In this document: one piece after another, positions 1 to 15,300 of the stretch
Numbering within the stretch: position 1 is the stretch's first letter
Layout: each line of letters starts with the position of its first letter
Assembly (NCBI GenBank): GCA_027563935.2
Contig: CM050447.1
Coordinates: forward strand, 15,651,501-15,715,500
From: Costus lasius
Lineage: Eukaryota; Streptophyta; Magnoliopsida; Zingiberales; Costaceae
Direction of reading: 5' to 3'
DNA length: 64,000 bases
Notes under the pieces: generated by a model
What the model was told of the DNA's origin: nothing
Database searches by the model: none
What the model saw: only the letters and a program-made list of their open reading frames with translations
Program-made: the position numbers and the translations under genes

Positions 1-359
1 ACCCTAAGTTAGATGTGAACCAAATTGGAGATTATAACATTTAATGCATGAATGAAGGTTTTCCTTACCAATGACGTGAAGGGGTTACCATATGAGCCTA
101 GGCACAAAAAGTGGTTGAGTGCTGTGTTATAGCGGATGATTATGTGAAATCCTAACATGTATAATGGTGACAGAAACAAATCTTAACATACACGACTATC
201 AAATCTTAAAATAGATGAGAACTATGCCAAATCTTTACATGCATGACTATGCGCTTCTGTGATTCTATGACGGTAATATTTCTCTTGCATTTATGCTTTT
301 CTGGGTAACATTTGGTGAAGCAAGATTAACTACGTCTGAGCTTCTCATTCATTTGACAG

Positions 360-3300
360 GGTGTTGGTGATGTTGAGCTTAATGGCTCACCTACTGAAAA
401 GGCTATCCTTTCTTGGGGAGTTAAGGTATTCTATAGTGATAATTGGTGTTTCTTTTGCTAAATTTTTAAACCATGGTAGCTGATAATGGACAATGATATT
501 TTATAGCTGGGAATGAAGTTTGACGAAGCAAGATCAAGATATTCAATTATTCACGTTGTCCCTTTTAACTCTGATAAAAAGCGTGGTGGTGTTGCTGTTC
601 AATTGGTGACTACATCTAACGTTCATTTGTTTAGTTATGACTTATAATGCTAAACAGAAATTTGGACATTAGAATTTCTCTCCGATTAAATTATTATATA
701 TTTTTAAATTTATGGGATGTGGCGCAAATTTTTGATTGAAGCGATGTTCTGTTTCAGTTTCTTTTTAATTCTCAGATGGTTTACCTCTTCCATTTACTTG
801 GTAATTTGCATTATGGATAGCCTTATTGTACAAAGAAGATTTTGTTGGAAGAATACTTGTAAAAACATGGATTGCTTATAATCCTATATTTCAGTTTGCA
901 TATTTATCTTCAAATTACATTGCACCGCTGTTTTGTTGGGTACCCGTAACTAACATAGTAGCTACTTCAATTGTTACACGCAATTTTAAGGTCTACTGCT
1001 ATATTTTTTTCTTGAAAGACGCATTGCATATTTTCCTCTTCTTACATGTTCTGCATTTAATTTTTATTAGAGTTCTGCCATCATCCTGTAATTATCATGC
1101 AGTTTGGCTCTGAAGTTCATGTGCACTGGAAAGGTGCGGCTGAGATTATCCTGGCTTCCTGTACAAATTGGCTTGATACAGACGGTATCAAGCAGCCAAT
1201 GACTTCAGATAAGGTAAATATTTGTATGCTGTTCTTTTCCTCTTTACTGTGAAGATTCTGAATCATCTGTTTTTGGCAGGTTAAGGAATTCAAAAAGTGC
1301 ATTGAAGATATGGCAGCAGCTAGCCTTCGTTGTATTAGTTTTGCATATAGACCTTTTGAATTGGAAAATATTCCAAATGAAGAGCAGAGGGATAACTGGT
1401 CATTACCCGAGGATGATCTAATTCTTCTTGCTATTGTGGGGATGAAAGTAGGTTAATTAATAATGCTTACCATTAAAGCTCCGACTAGTAAAAAATTTGA
1501 AGTATTTATGTACTGCTACTATACTGCTCATATTCTGTCCAACTTCTGTGTACTTCTTTGGCATGGGATATTAAATTATTACACATCATTGTTGCTTTCT
1601 TGCATATATTGGCACTTGATTGTCTGTGTTCTGCTTATTCTCTTGTAGATAAATGCTGGTTATTACTTTACAGAGTCAAAATTTGCAGTATGAAGTTCCT
1701 TGATACAAATTGTTGAATTTCATCTTAGCTGAAAAACATAGATTTTTTTTTTTGAAAATTGTACAAAATAATATGGAATTTAAAATCACGTAGCTTTAAA
1801 AGGATCCCATTTTTATGGTATTACGATTTTCTGCGTGAATAAGTAGGGAGTTCTGAGTTTTTGGTTATATCCTTCAATTACAATTAACACAAATGAAATC
1901 ATATGAATGCTATATACTCTGTCTGCTCTTGGAGGTTATATTAACTTTTTAGTTTTGAAATTCAAGTGGCTTATTTTGGATTTTCTATCTCTCAGGATCC
2001 TTGTCGTCCTAGAGTCAAAGAAGCTGTAGACTTATGCACTCATGCATGTGTGAAGGTATTTCTATAATTACAAGCATACAGTGTAACTCTTTTAACATGC
2101 ATTTCTTCATTATTTTCTGGAAATTACAGCGCTAAATTCATTACGATATAATGTTCATTAGGTTATTGTAGGCTTCTTATGATCTTTAGGCACTTCGTTT
2201 ATAAAATTACTGTAGATATTTTGCCTGTAATGAAATATAATGTTGAAGTCATTTTTGCCGATCCAGAATTAGATAATCATCTGCTCCTCAACAAGAGTGT
2301 GCTTTGAGGCAGGTTGTTAGATGTAACTTAGTTTACTTTTCTTGTTCTTGATAAGTAGGTCCGCATGGTCACTGGAGATAATCTTCGGACTGCTAAAGCC
2401 ATAGCATTAGAATGTGGGATACTTAAAGATGCAGAAGCTCGTGAGCCAATAATAATTGAGGGGAAAACCTTCCGTGATAAGACCAATGCAGAAAGAGATG
2501 AAATTGCTGAGGAAATAATGGTAAGTCAATGCGTAACCAGCCATTTGAAGTTTTCTCAGAGATTGTGCTACTAACAAGGATTTAAAAAATAGTCTATGAT
2601 GGCTACTACGGATGGTATGTACCAGCCTAAAGCCTAACCATATACTAATACTGGTACAAGTCCTGTACTATCAATACAACGGCATGGATCAGTATTTAAA
2701 ATATTGTTTACTAATTTTGGACATCTTTTTTCCTTGTCTACAAATTTTTGATTGCAATAAATTTTTTTTTCTTTGAATCAATCAAATAATCGGATTATTG
2801 TCTAATCCGACAGAGTTGTTCCTTTTTGGCATCATGAAATTAATAAATTTTCTCGGGATTGCCACACTTTTCAACAATAATCACATTTAAGATAATTTTT
2901 CATTGCTGTTATTGTACTGGAGACACCTATTATAAATCTGCATCTTTTTTCTTGCTGCAATTATGCCATTTGTTTCTCACTCCTAAGGGTTGAAGTAATA
3001 GAACCATTTCTGTTATTACTATTTTATATAACTTCAGCATGAAAGACTCTTCTATTGTTGTGCCTACATGATTTGTACAAAATTTCTGAAATCTTATGGG
3101 CTTAATCTTTTGTTATAATTTTATATTGCTATAATCTTGCTATTTTTTTTATGGATGCCTACTTATTTAAGAATTTTTTGACAATGCCTAGCTATAGATA
3201 TGCAGTTTCTACCTTTTGTTATTTATAACTTTTATCAGGAACTCATGCTTTATTATTTAAAGAGTTTAGGGTTTAGATATCAAGATAACTCCGACTTGTC

Positions 3301-6300
3301 TTCACGGCCCTACATCTTCATACTTGTGTAGATCTCATAGACTTACGCTACTATTACCTCTAAATATAAATCTGTGTCAAGCAATTTATTGTTCGGTAGA
3401 TGAGATTTTAATTTGTGCTTGCAAGGAAGAAGCCTTCTGTTTTAGAAGTTAAAAAACTTCACCTTTCCAGTATGCAAGCATGAGCCTATCTAATTGCCTT
3501 AGGTTGGGAGTTTGGTGTCTTCTTGTCAATGCTCCTTTTAAATGCTTCAAAGGAGCTATGAGAGTGTCAGTTAATAAAAAACTTGATTCATGAGTAGGTT
3601 ATGGGAAGATCATCACCCAATGATAAGCTTCTTCTTGTACAAGCCTTGAGAAGGAAAGGTCATGTGGTTGCTGTAACAGGAGATGGAACTAATGATGCTC
3701 CAGCATTAAAGGAGGTTTGCGATATGCTCTATCTGCTACTGAAGCTCTTCTGTTTTTAGAAGAATCAGTTACTTACGTATACGTTTAATTTCAGGCAGAT
3801 ATTGGGCTTGCAATGGGAATTGAAGGGACAGAAGTAGCTAAAGAAAGTTCAGATATTATTATATTAGATGATGATTTTGCATCAATCGTAAAGGTATATG
3901 CGTTAAAGTGACACATAGACTAGAACTTTCAAGCAGAATACTTAATTTTTGTGGTTATAGGTTGTCCGGTGGGGTCGTTCTGTGTATGCAAATATTCAGA
4001 AATTTATACAATTCCAGCTCACTGTCAATGTTGCTGCACTTGTAATTAATGTTGTTGCTGCATTTTCCTCAGGCGAGGTTCCTTTAAATACTGTTCAGGT
4101 TGGTTAAGTTCTTTGTTTATCACTCGAAGGTGTCTTGACAAGGAAAGATCAGTTCCTTGGTCTGTTAAATTACAAGAATCTATAGTTATAAATGCTCGTC
4201 AAAATGAAAACATATTTGCATAAATGACATAATTATGTTGAATCTAGAAATTACTTCTCGCCATCCTGTTTAATTCAGTTCAATACGGACTTTCTTCTAC
4301 TTCATTCCTTTGTTGTTTGACTGGTTCTATCGTGTTTAATTATTCTGATTTATTTAACCGTTTTTGACAGCTTCTGTGGGTCAATCTTATCATGGATACA
4401 CTTGGAGCACTTGCGCTAGCAACGGAACCTCCAACAGACCAACTTATGGACAGGCCTCCTGTTGGGCGGAGGTTGAAAACGTTTCAATTGCCTAGCTGTT
4501 TTTCTTCAATTTTAAATTCTGCGTTAATCAGAATTTCATTATTTCGATTGCTGATCGTTAAGTTTAACACAAACTTCTTCCATTAAGTTATCCGAAACTT
4601 ATTTAGGAATCATATATATTGTTTATGAATGTTTCAATAAAGCATGCAATTGGTGTGGTTCAATTGCTGATCGAAGATAAATTGAAACTCAAAGATGTAA
4701 AGCATGGAATTATTATTGTTCAAGTACCCAGTGGTACTCATGGTGATCTGATGAGATATACATAACTCGTAGTGGTTGATACCATCGGCACCATTGTGAC
4801 AGGTAGTGTCATCCAAGATTGTACTTGTCCAAGCTTGAACCTAGATTTTCGCTTCCAATATTTCAAACTTGATGTCGTGTTTAAACTCTAGATCTAGACA
4901 TGAAACTTGATTTTTTTTTTCTCAGGAACAAAATATGGAATAGTTGATGAAAAAATGAACTTTTGTACCTGCTCAATCTTGAATCTAGATTTTAGTTACT
5001 GATATTTCTAAGTTAATACAATGTTTTAACATACTGTAGATCTAAATATGAAACTTGTTTTCTTATTTCACGAATGAAATACAAAATATTTAGTCATGCA
5101 CAAACGAACAAATGTATCTGTCCAAGCTTGAACCAAGACTTTCGCTGCTGAGATTTCAAACTTTATGTTATATATTAACCTCCACTAGACGCAACTTAAT
5201 ATATTCTGCATGAAAAAGATTAGAGTAATTAATCATAAAAAAGCAAATGAACAAATGTAGTTTAGTCATCAAAGGAAAAAAAAAAATCGAAAGCTATGGT
5301 TGATTAGTATCTGTTTCCCGTTACATGCCCATTTAGACTGGATTGGCCTTTGGGTTTTATTTGTGCAGGTAGGCAACATAATAGATAGAAAACTAATGCC
5401 TGAAATAAAAGAGAAAGCATTTTTACAACTAAGTACACTGAGATTTGTGCCATGGGGCAGGAAATAATTGTAAATTTGTAAAAGATAATGAATCTTTAGT
5501 TGCCATGCTCTGTAATGAGCCTGGATGGTTGCCCATAATAACAAACTAAAAGTTGGACACTGAATTGCTTAAAGATTATTTCGTAAATCAACTCTTCACA
5601 AATTTTAAACGCCATCAAATTAATGGAATTTAAGTATATGTGGTGTTTGTTTAAATTTATTAGTATATTAGTATAGACATTACCTATTGTGGTTATTAAT
5701 AAGTTGTGTTTGTGATAGGTGATTATTAGGTTACGGTTAGTAGCTATTAGATCCTGGGTGAGTTTCTTGTTGTCCATTTCCTTTAATTTCTTTGACTTTA
5801 CTTCCTTGCATGATCATGGTTAGATTGGCCTTGAAGGATGTGCTTAACACAGAGACAGAGGAAGGTAATTATAGAGAGGCTAGAGTGAGATTACGAAAAT
5901 AGATGGGGAAGGAGAAGATAGAATTTGACTTCATATTTAATAGCTACTAACTCATAACCTGATAATCATTTAGCTATGCTAAGGTTTTAAATTTTGATCG
6001 GCATTGGTGTATCATTCTATTATCAGACCAGACCGGTCAGTATTGGTATATATCGATATGTTGCCAATAGTATTGGGTGGTATGAATTGATTTTTAATAC
6101 CAGAGTTGCACTAATGTTGGCTATGCCTATCTATCCTTAGCTAAGGTACTACAGTAGACTCCCTTTATTGTCGTTCAAAACTAGGAGTAGTTTGAGCTAG
6201 TAGACAATAGACAATCGAATCACTGACTAAAGCTGATTCATATATTTAGCTAAGTTGATTTAGACACTCAGTAACAATGTGGACTAGATCTAATTTGACC

Positions 6301-9300
6301 AACACACGAATATATAATGTCATCAAGATCTCACCTTCATGGTGATTCATCACCTTCTAGAAAATAAATTACCCAAAATGGCATGCCCAATCAAGGATGA
6401 CCGGCTTTTTCTAGCAATGCCATGCCACCTCATCCCCTCTCCTTATGAATGGAGCAATGTTTAAGGTTAACAATGTTGAAGGTTTTGGTCCATACCAAGT
6501 GGTACACTTTATACAAACAAATTTGAGATATGATTGGATTGATACATACGAGTGGCAGCACTCTTGGCATGGATACATCTATATGTTCATATGCCTGATA
6601 TTGATGCATTTATGTTGGTACCATTACTACACACCAAGGTTTGCAATTTCGATTTGAGACCTCGTGTTGGTCCTGGCTCGTATTCGTCCATACCGGATGG
6701 AAGCACTGCAGCAAAGAAAAGGAAGAGGAAGAGAAATAGAAAGAGGAAGAGGAAGAAGACTGTCTGCCTGCAGAGTGGATTGTGACCGCCGTCCACCTAC
6801 GCTTGCTTACACTCATGTCCGCTCGAGCAAGTGTTTGCTTGCTTTTGCTATCTATGCATGAACCTAACCCTCTCCTTTTTCTTCTTCTCCTTTTTCTTTC
6901 TCTTCTTTCATCTTTCCTCTCCCCCTGCTTTGCAGTAGCTCCACATAGGGACTGGTACATACCAGTCATATTAGGCACTACAGATTGATATTTAAATCCT
7001 TGGTATATACTAGTTTGATATTAGTCTAATAAACCACTACAAATCAAGACAAAAAAAACCTTGGGAGTAGTAAGGTTTTAAATGGTAGTTTGTACCAATA
7101 AATTGGTCACTACCCATTGGTTGGCAATTTTGCTTTTTATATGGAAACCTTGTAAGCAAAAGCACCAGCACTCTCAATTACGCCCACCCAGTTAGGGACG
7201 ACACTTAAGCAAAATCACCGGGACTCTCAATTATACATGTTCAGGAGAGATTTGGTGACTTATTGCCCCTATGCGTATGCTTACAAAAATCACACCCAAA
7301 TACCTATGTGTAGGAGTGGACGACTCGTCACAAACTCCCAATGCTCAAAATCTCTCAGCTTGCACTCCCCACTTATCATAATACCCAAATCGGACCGACG
7401 GATAATTAGCATTACCCGTGCATGAGCAAGCAAGGTTGACCTTTGAGGGGCCGAATAATAGCAAATAATAAATCAACTAGCTCTAGCTGGTTTACACACT
7501 AAGCAGAAGAGGTCGATCGAGTAGAAAGCTTAGAAGAGCTCGTTTGACGATGTTGGTACGACGTTTAGGTTTAAAACCCGAGGAGGTTAGTAATTACCCT
7601 TGTAGTATGCCTCGGATTGTCAAAGAAGTCTCCAAATGTTGCCCTAGCCAAGCACCGCATGGACACGCTGATCCATGCTACGCACAACCCTCGGATGTAG
7701 CCGCCTACCAAATCGGAACTCAACACATGTAAAGGAGCAGTGTTACCCATCTGTCAGGCTCACGTGGAACCCACATGCGCATAGAGCATGCTGTTGCTTT
7801 TTTTCATTTGCAAACTCCGCTTGCACTCATGCTTGCCCAACCGCCGGATCTGGGTAGACCGGTTGCCATCGAGGATGTCAGAACCCTAGCGTCACGCCTC
7901 CGTCGAGATCAGAACCCTAGTATTGCGATGGAACATCGCGAGTTGAATGGGAGTTGTCGCCTCTAGTTGGTGATGAGACGCCTTGACGCCTTTGCCAGCA
8001 CAGATGAGACTTCCAACACCAAGGACGAGCTGCCTGCTTGACGACGTGCCGCTTGGTTGCAACACGACAAGTCCCTTCACCTACGAACATCGCTGTGGGC
8101 GATCAGGCTGCTAACGCCACATGAGGAGAGGGAGGAGGTGTTGCCAAATTGCCTCGAAGGTTTGCCGACGCGAGCGAAGAGGGATCTCTATGCTTGCCCA
8201 CCACGTGGAATGATTAGGGATCAACATTATCCATCGTGCTTGGTGTGCCTATGCTATATCCGGGGGCATCACACTAACCATATTGGCACGGGATAGTTGG
8301 TTCAATTTCAAACCAAGTTTCTTTCTCAATATATATGTGTATATATATATTTGATGTCATGATGCCTTATGATATCTTAGCATTACAAGAAGTCCATATT
8401 TGTTGCTTTTTGAATTAGCCTTTCTCCTCCAATCCGTTCCCATATATCATAGAAAATTGTAAAAATTAGAATTATTAATTATTTTGTTATATTTAATTTG
8501 AATTGGAATAGAAGTATTTATATAATACAATGTTATATCATATCTTGCATTTCAAGCATTTTGACTTGATTTTTAATCGTTGTCACCCCTTTTGGTACCT
8601 TTTCACATGCCTTTTGAACAAAAAAAATGAAAGTAATTATTATTATGATACTTAGATAAATTGAATTTGAAAGTACAAATGATATATTCCGTAGGAGCTC
8701 TTACTACTTTCCAAAAAAAAATGATGACTATCCGGGTAATCAGTTGCTTACAATTGGTATCTATCTCTTAGTTTTATAGCGCCCATATTCCGAAGCTTTT
8801 CCAAGACATGTACTAGTATATTGAACTCCTTGTGCTCATTAAACTTACGGGAGTGACTACGTCTTATTGGATAGATACTATGGCGTGAAACTTGTGTAGG
8901 TATTGGGCTGAATACATATTCATATAAGCTCTTTCTAAACTGTTTCCTTTGAGTTGATGAGCCGCTCTCTAGCTTAATGATAGAATCAGTCTCATTTTTT
9001 TATAGTCGTGCTTGAGTTCTTTGCTTGACTATAATTGAACTTGAACCCTTGCCTCTCCTTGATATTGATAAGAGCCTTTAGGTCTGATTTAGTGGCTGCC
9101 ATGGTCTTCATCTTTCATTATGTGTATAGCTTTGTTCACAAGTCCATTTATTGTGTTGCTAGCCTGTATGTCTCGCCACCACCACTAGCACTACCATCTC
9201 CTTCTACCCTATTTATACTCGTGCTACTATCTACGACTCTTGAATTATTTTGTTTCTTGCAACATGGATGCATATCAACTTATTAGGAGAAGATGTTTTT

Positions 9301-12300
9301 TCACTTTATATCTTGCTCACTAATAGTGGATAACGATCTGAGAGCTTTTCCAAAAAGTCCCATGATAGTGGAGGTGATTTCTTTATTGCTAAAGATTTTC
9401 TTCTTAATCTTTCACTTAATTGTTGATGAGATTGGCATAGTGGTTGGATTTGACTAGGCCAAAGCAATATTTCCTACTCCAATCTATCAAGTGTTGTCAT
9501 TCCTTTGTGATTTGGTTGCTTGGCTTGTTTTAATTTTCCTCTCAATTACTGCAACAATATATTGAGACTACCGCATTGGATCACTGGGTTTATCCATAGC
9601 AAGATCTTGATCCTCTAAAGTTGGTCATCAATTCATCGATGAGCAGGAATCAGTTTGAATGAATCAAGTCCAATTGGTTCAACTTGAACCGATTTTTGTG
9701 TATATTTTTTGGAAATAGAATCTGAACCGACTTTTTAAAAAACTGAACCATAACCGAACTAAAAAATTTGGTTTGGTTCAGTTTGGTTTAAACTGAAATT
9801 AAATTTTTTTATTAATTTTTACTAATAATATTATTATTTTAAATTATTTTAAAACTAAAATAGTACTATAATATTAAAAATATTAAAAATTATTTAATAA
9901 GTAAAAGATTTGTTTTATTTGGTTCAACCTAAAAATTTGAGGGTGAACTGAAAACCAAACCAAAAGTTTTAAAGAAATTTTAATCCGAATCGAACCAACT
10001 TAGTTATAAACAGATTCAGTTTGTTTCGATTCGATTTTTTGGGTTGAACTGAAATTTGGACACCCTGTAGCTACAACTTTTGACTCTTAATTTTTTGTAT
10101 TTCATATAAGTCACATGTTATAGACTTGTAATGGACATAAACTAGTTTCTCTAGTAGACGATATGACCTTTGTATGAATTAATTAGGATATTGGGCAATT
10201 TTGTTCGCATATGTTTGATGACACACAACACATTGTGAGAAGATATGGATAACAATCTTTCATAAGTTTACGACCTTAACTCTGAATTGGAATTGTCATT
10301 TAGTTAAAAATTAGGAAAAAATAAATTAAGGTATTTATAAATACAATGCTAATGAAATAAAATATTAAAGATATTATTTGATTAATCTTATAGCATAAAT
10401 CCAAAACATTTAGATCTTTATATGTCATTTTACCTTCTCAATACATTTGACCTCCAACTACCGCAATAACTTGGTTCCATACAAAGTATTATGTTTCATA
10501 ACGTGGCTAATTGGTCTTGCCTTGTTCCCAAGTATAATTACATGAAATAAAATACTCACCAGCTAGATGAATCTCTTGGCTCATTTGGTTCTCTACTGTT
10601 TGTGTCAAATAATATTGATGCAGGGAGCAGCTTTATTACCCATTGAAATTATGGCTTTGACATTGTTAGATTATGTGATAAATTTCTCCTATTTTTGGTT
10701 CATATCCATATCAGTTTTCTAGAAGACCATATAAAGACTCAACCACCATGCATATATTTTATGTTGTCTTAGAAGTACATTGAGAATAATGTTCTCCATT
10801 TACCTGCCCTCTCATGAGAAGAATAAGGAAAGTTGTACTAATCTTTACTCATGAACATTGTCTTTTAAGTTGGTCTTCTTTGTAAGCAAATGTGTAGCAA
10901 ACCTTGGAGGCATAAATCGTAGTATCTCACCCTTCACCAACTATTGCATCTTAGCATGGACCTAATGGTAGTTGTATATTTATCGAGACTATTTGTGTAG
11001 ACTTCAAAGTATTTTTTACGATCTCACTAACATTATCATCAGGTGTTGATGCAATGTGGCGGCTTAAGGAGTCCTTAGTTTGTGAGGGTAATCATATTTG
11101 ATCATCTTGCCAATTTTCTTGAAGTAGCTCTCATTGTCAGGCACAAGTTGGACAATATACTTGGTCTAATTTCTTCAATGTTGTGTTCAAAAGATGTAGA
11201 TTATATGTGAAATTGGGTCAGTTAGCGAGAAGGGATTGAGAAAAAGAGGGATTGATTAACTAAAGTTAGGGTTACAAGTATATATGAAGATAGATTAGAT
11301 CAAGCTATTGGGTCGAATACTTCAAACCCATTAACATGAACTAACCCGTTAAGCAACCCGTTAAGCTAATACACACATACTCACACACCCCCTCAAGCTG
11401 GAGCAAATATATCAATCATGCCCAGTTTGTTACAGAATTTACACATTTTGGCTGTGTTGAGAGCTTTAGTAAAGATATTTGCAACCTGCTCTTCAGACTT
11501 GGTATATGGAGTAGAGATTTGGCGATTTGAAATGACATCTCTGATAAAGTGACAATCAACTTCAACATGTTTGGTGCGTTCATGAAAGGATGAATTATTT
11601 GCAATGAAAATAGCTGACTGGTTATCACAATGCATAATCATAGGACTACCCACAACTAGGCCAAACTCTAGCATTAAACCTTTGATCCATAATAGTTCAC
11701 ATGTGGTATGGGCCATAGCACGGTACTCTGCTTCACAACTTGATCTAGATACCACATTTTGTTTCTTGCTCTTCCAAGTGACAAGATTCCCCCTAACGTA
11801 CACACAGAAACCTGATATAGACTTATGGTCATCAACGTTCCCTGCATAATCAGCATCAGAGTAGGACTCAACAGTAAGGTGTCCATTTTTCTTGTATAGG
11901 AGACCTTTACCTGGGCATTTCTTAAGGTATTGAAGAATTCGTAGTACAACTTTCCAGTGACACTTTTTGGGAGACTGCATAAACTGACTGACTACACTAA
12001 CTGCAAACGAAATATCTGGGCGAGTGACAGTAAGATAAATGAGTTTGCCCACAACCTGTCGGTACAAGAGAGGATCAGTGTCTTCAGATGTTTCCCATAA
12101 GCTATGTGGTTCATTTGGAACCATCGGCACATCATAGGGTTTACACTCTAGCATTCCAGTGTCAGATAGAAGGTCAAGCACATACTTTCTTTGAGATAAG
12201 TGAACACTTGAACCTTTATAGGCAATTTCAATTCCAAGAAAATAACGAGGTTTACCCATATCGCGAAGGGAGAATTGAGATTGAAGATGTGTCTTGGTCT

Positions 12301-15300
12301 CATGGATACCTTTGGAGTCATTGCCAGATAAAAGAATGTCATCAACATAAATAGCCAAGATAATAATACCAGAAGGTGACTTCTTAATAAAGATTGAGTG
12401 ATCAGATTTGCAGTGAAGGAAGTCAATCTAAGATATGATAGTAGAAAACTTTTGGAACCACGCCCTCGGGCTTTATTTGAGACCATATATAGCTTTGTGT
12501 AACTTGCAGACCATCCCCCCGCTTGACATAACCAGGAGGTTGATTCATATAAACATCTTCAGTAAGATCACCATACAGAAAGGCGTTCTTAATATCCAGC
12601 TGATGAAGAGACCACCCAAGGTTAATGGCAAGTGAAAGAATAATGCGAACAGAGTTCAACCGGGCAACCGGAGAGAACGTATCCAAGTAGTCAACACCAT
12701 ATATCTGTGTAAAGCCTTTGGCCACCAAGCGTGCCTTATAGCGATGGACAGAGCCATCAGGGTTATGTTTGACAGTGTACACCCACCGACACATAACAGG
12801 GCGAGCGCCAGAAGGAAGAGGAACAAGACTCCAGGTTCATCGCGAGGTAAGAGCATCCATTTCTTCATCCATGGCAGCCTTCCAGTGTGAAAGAGAAAGA
12901 GCTGTAGAATGGCTGGTGGGAACAGTGCTCGAGGATAATGCAGTAATAAAGGCATTATGAAAGGTGGAAATGCGTTTGTATGAAACATAATGAGAAATGG
13001 GATACTTAGCGGTAGAGCGACGCCCTTTTCGAAGAGCAATGGGTAGATCATCTAGAGTTGGACAAGGATCCTCAGGCAAAGTCGCGTCAGGCGGGGGGAC
13101 AGGAGCTGAAGCGGCTGGGGCCCGGCGATGATACACCTGTAAAGGAACAGAAGGAGTACCAGGAACCAACCAAGGCACAGATGGTACATCTAAGGGGCAT
13201 GGAGTAGGCAGTGGAATGAGATGATCAACAAGGACAGAATTTGAGAAGTATGGTGTAGATTCAAAGAAAGATACATCCATGCTCACCAAATACCGTCCCA
13301 TCTTGGGATCAAAACATCTGTATCCTTTCTGAGTTCGAGAGTAGCCAAGAAAGACACATTTAATAGCACGTGGACTCAACTTATCATTACCAGGAGAAAG
13401 ATTGTGAACATAACAAAGACATCCAAAGGTCTTGGGTGGAATTAGGAAAGTAGGGCAGTCCGGTGAGATAACGGAAATAGGGGATTTACCTTGAAGTGTG
13501 GAGGTAGGAACCCGGTTAATCAAGTAAGTGGAAGTCAGAACAGCATCACCCCAAAAATGTTTAGGGATATGCATGTGAAACATAAGGGCTCGAGTGACAT
13601 CAAGTAGGTGACGGTTCTTGCGTTCAGCAACACCATTCTATTGAGAGGTATAAGGACAAGTAGTTTGGTGGAGAATTCCTTGAGACGCACAAAACCTGGT
13701 AAAACCCGAACTGATATACTCAAGTGCATTATCAGTTCGCAAAATCTTCAATGGTAAGCCAAATTAATTTTTAATCTCAAGGTAGAACAATTGAAAAACA
13801 TGAAGCACATATGAACGATTTTTTAATAAGTAAATCCAACACATGCGAGAATAGTCATCTATAAATGTCACAAAGTATTTAAAACCATCTCTGGTGGAAA
13901 CAGGACTCGGACCCCAAATGTCTAAATGAACAATATGAAAGGGTACAACGGTGGGAGAACTGACACTTTTAGGAAAAAAGGTGCGATGATGCTTTCCAAC
14001 CTGACATGCATCACACTCAAAAGTAGGACAAAATTTAAGAGACAAAAATTGCTGCACTTTTGTTGAGGAAATGTGACCCAAGCGACAATGCCACGTGTAG
14101 GGTGAAGAAGCAGCCGTCAAAACGTGAGTGGGAATAGAAGCAGGCTCAGTCAATACATAGACACCGCCAACTTTAAGCCCCCCACCAATCTTCGCCTTCG
14201 TCCTGAGGTCCTGAAAAACGCAAGAGGAGGAGAAAAAGGTGATTGAACAGCTCAAGTTTTTAGTGAGGGCATACACAGAAATAAGATTCACTGGAAACTG
14301 TGGGACATAAAGAACATTTATCAAAGTAATTGTAGAGCCTAAGTGAATTGTGCCATGGACAGGAATAAGGGAGCCATCAGCAATAGATACCGGGCTATGG
14401 TTGGTATCAAGTTGAAGTGAATCAAATAATGAACGATTATATGAAACGTGAGAAGTAGCGCCGGAATCTAAGATCCAAGTATTAGGAGATGCAGCAAGGG
14501 AGGCAATACCAGAAACACCAGGAGTAGTAGCCACCAAGGATGAGGAGGAGGATTCAGCCTGGGCTGCCAATCTAATAAGACGATCATACTCGGCTGAAGA
14601 CACGGTAATCATCGAGTCAGATGAAGGAGGTATATCAGCCTGTGCAGAGGTAGGTGAACCATGATCAGCAGCCAACTTGGCATAAGTAGGTTTACCAAAA
14701 CTTTTTCCAACACCGGTCTGATGAGTGATTAACACGGCCGCAGTGTTCACAGGGAGCAGTGGCCCGGCCACGCCCTTTCCCTCGACCAGAGCCGCCAGCA
14801 CCACGTCTACCACCATAGGGAGCAACAAGTGCACTACTAACAGGGGTGGTAGGAGTGGCCATAGCGACGCGCAGAAGACGGGAATAAACACTCTGAATTG
14901 TTGAGACAGAAAGATCAACCAGTAGCTGGGCTTTAGCAGCCGCATAAGAGTCATCTAGGGCTGTGAGAAAACGGGAAACAAACAATTCTTGTCGTTGTTG
15001 AATGGTCACTGAAACATCAGCAGTCGGCGGTTGCAACATTTGCAATTGATCCCATTTGCCCTTAAGAACCCGATAAAGATCTGGTATGGACATTCCTGCT
15101 TGTTTAAGATTAAAAAGATCCTCATACAGTTGATGAACTTGACCGATAGTCTCTTGAGGAGCATAAATAGATATCAGTGCGTCCCAAATTTCTTTAGCTG
15201 TATCCAAGCACATGACAGTGGATGCTATACTTGTCTCAATGTTGGCCAGAAGAGACGTGACAACAGCCATGTCCGAACGTTTCCATGACTCATAAGAAGC

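Noticed and set aside
6552..6988. Overlapping open frames on both strands with Arg/Lys-rich or Leu/Phe-rich products
   Set aside because: They come from a purine-rich simple stretch (GAAGAGG repeats) inside repeat debris; no family motif, and the same DNA is open in several frames.
7544..8296. Several short open frames in a GC-richer block of the ATPase intron
   Set aside because: No recognisable domain, no plausible splice structure, and frames on both strands are equally open. Probably old transposon DNA.
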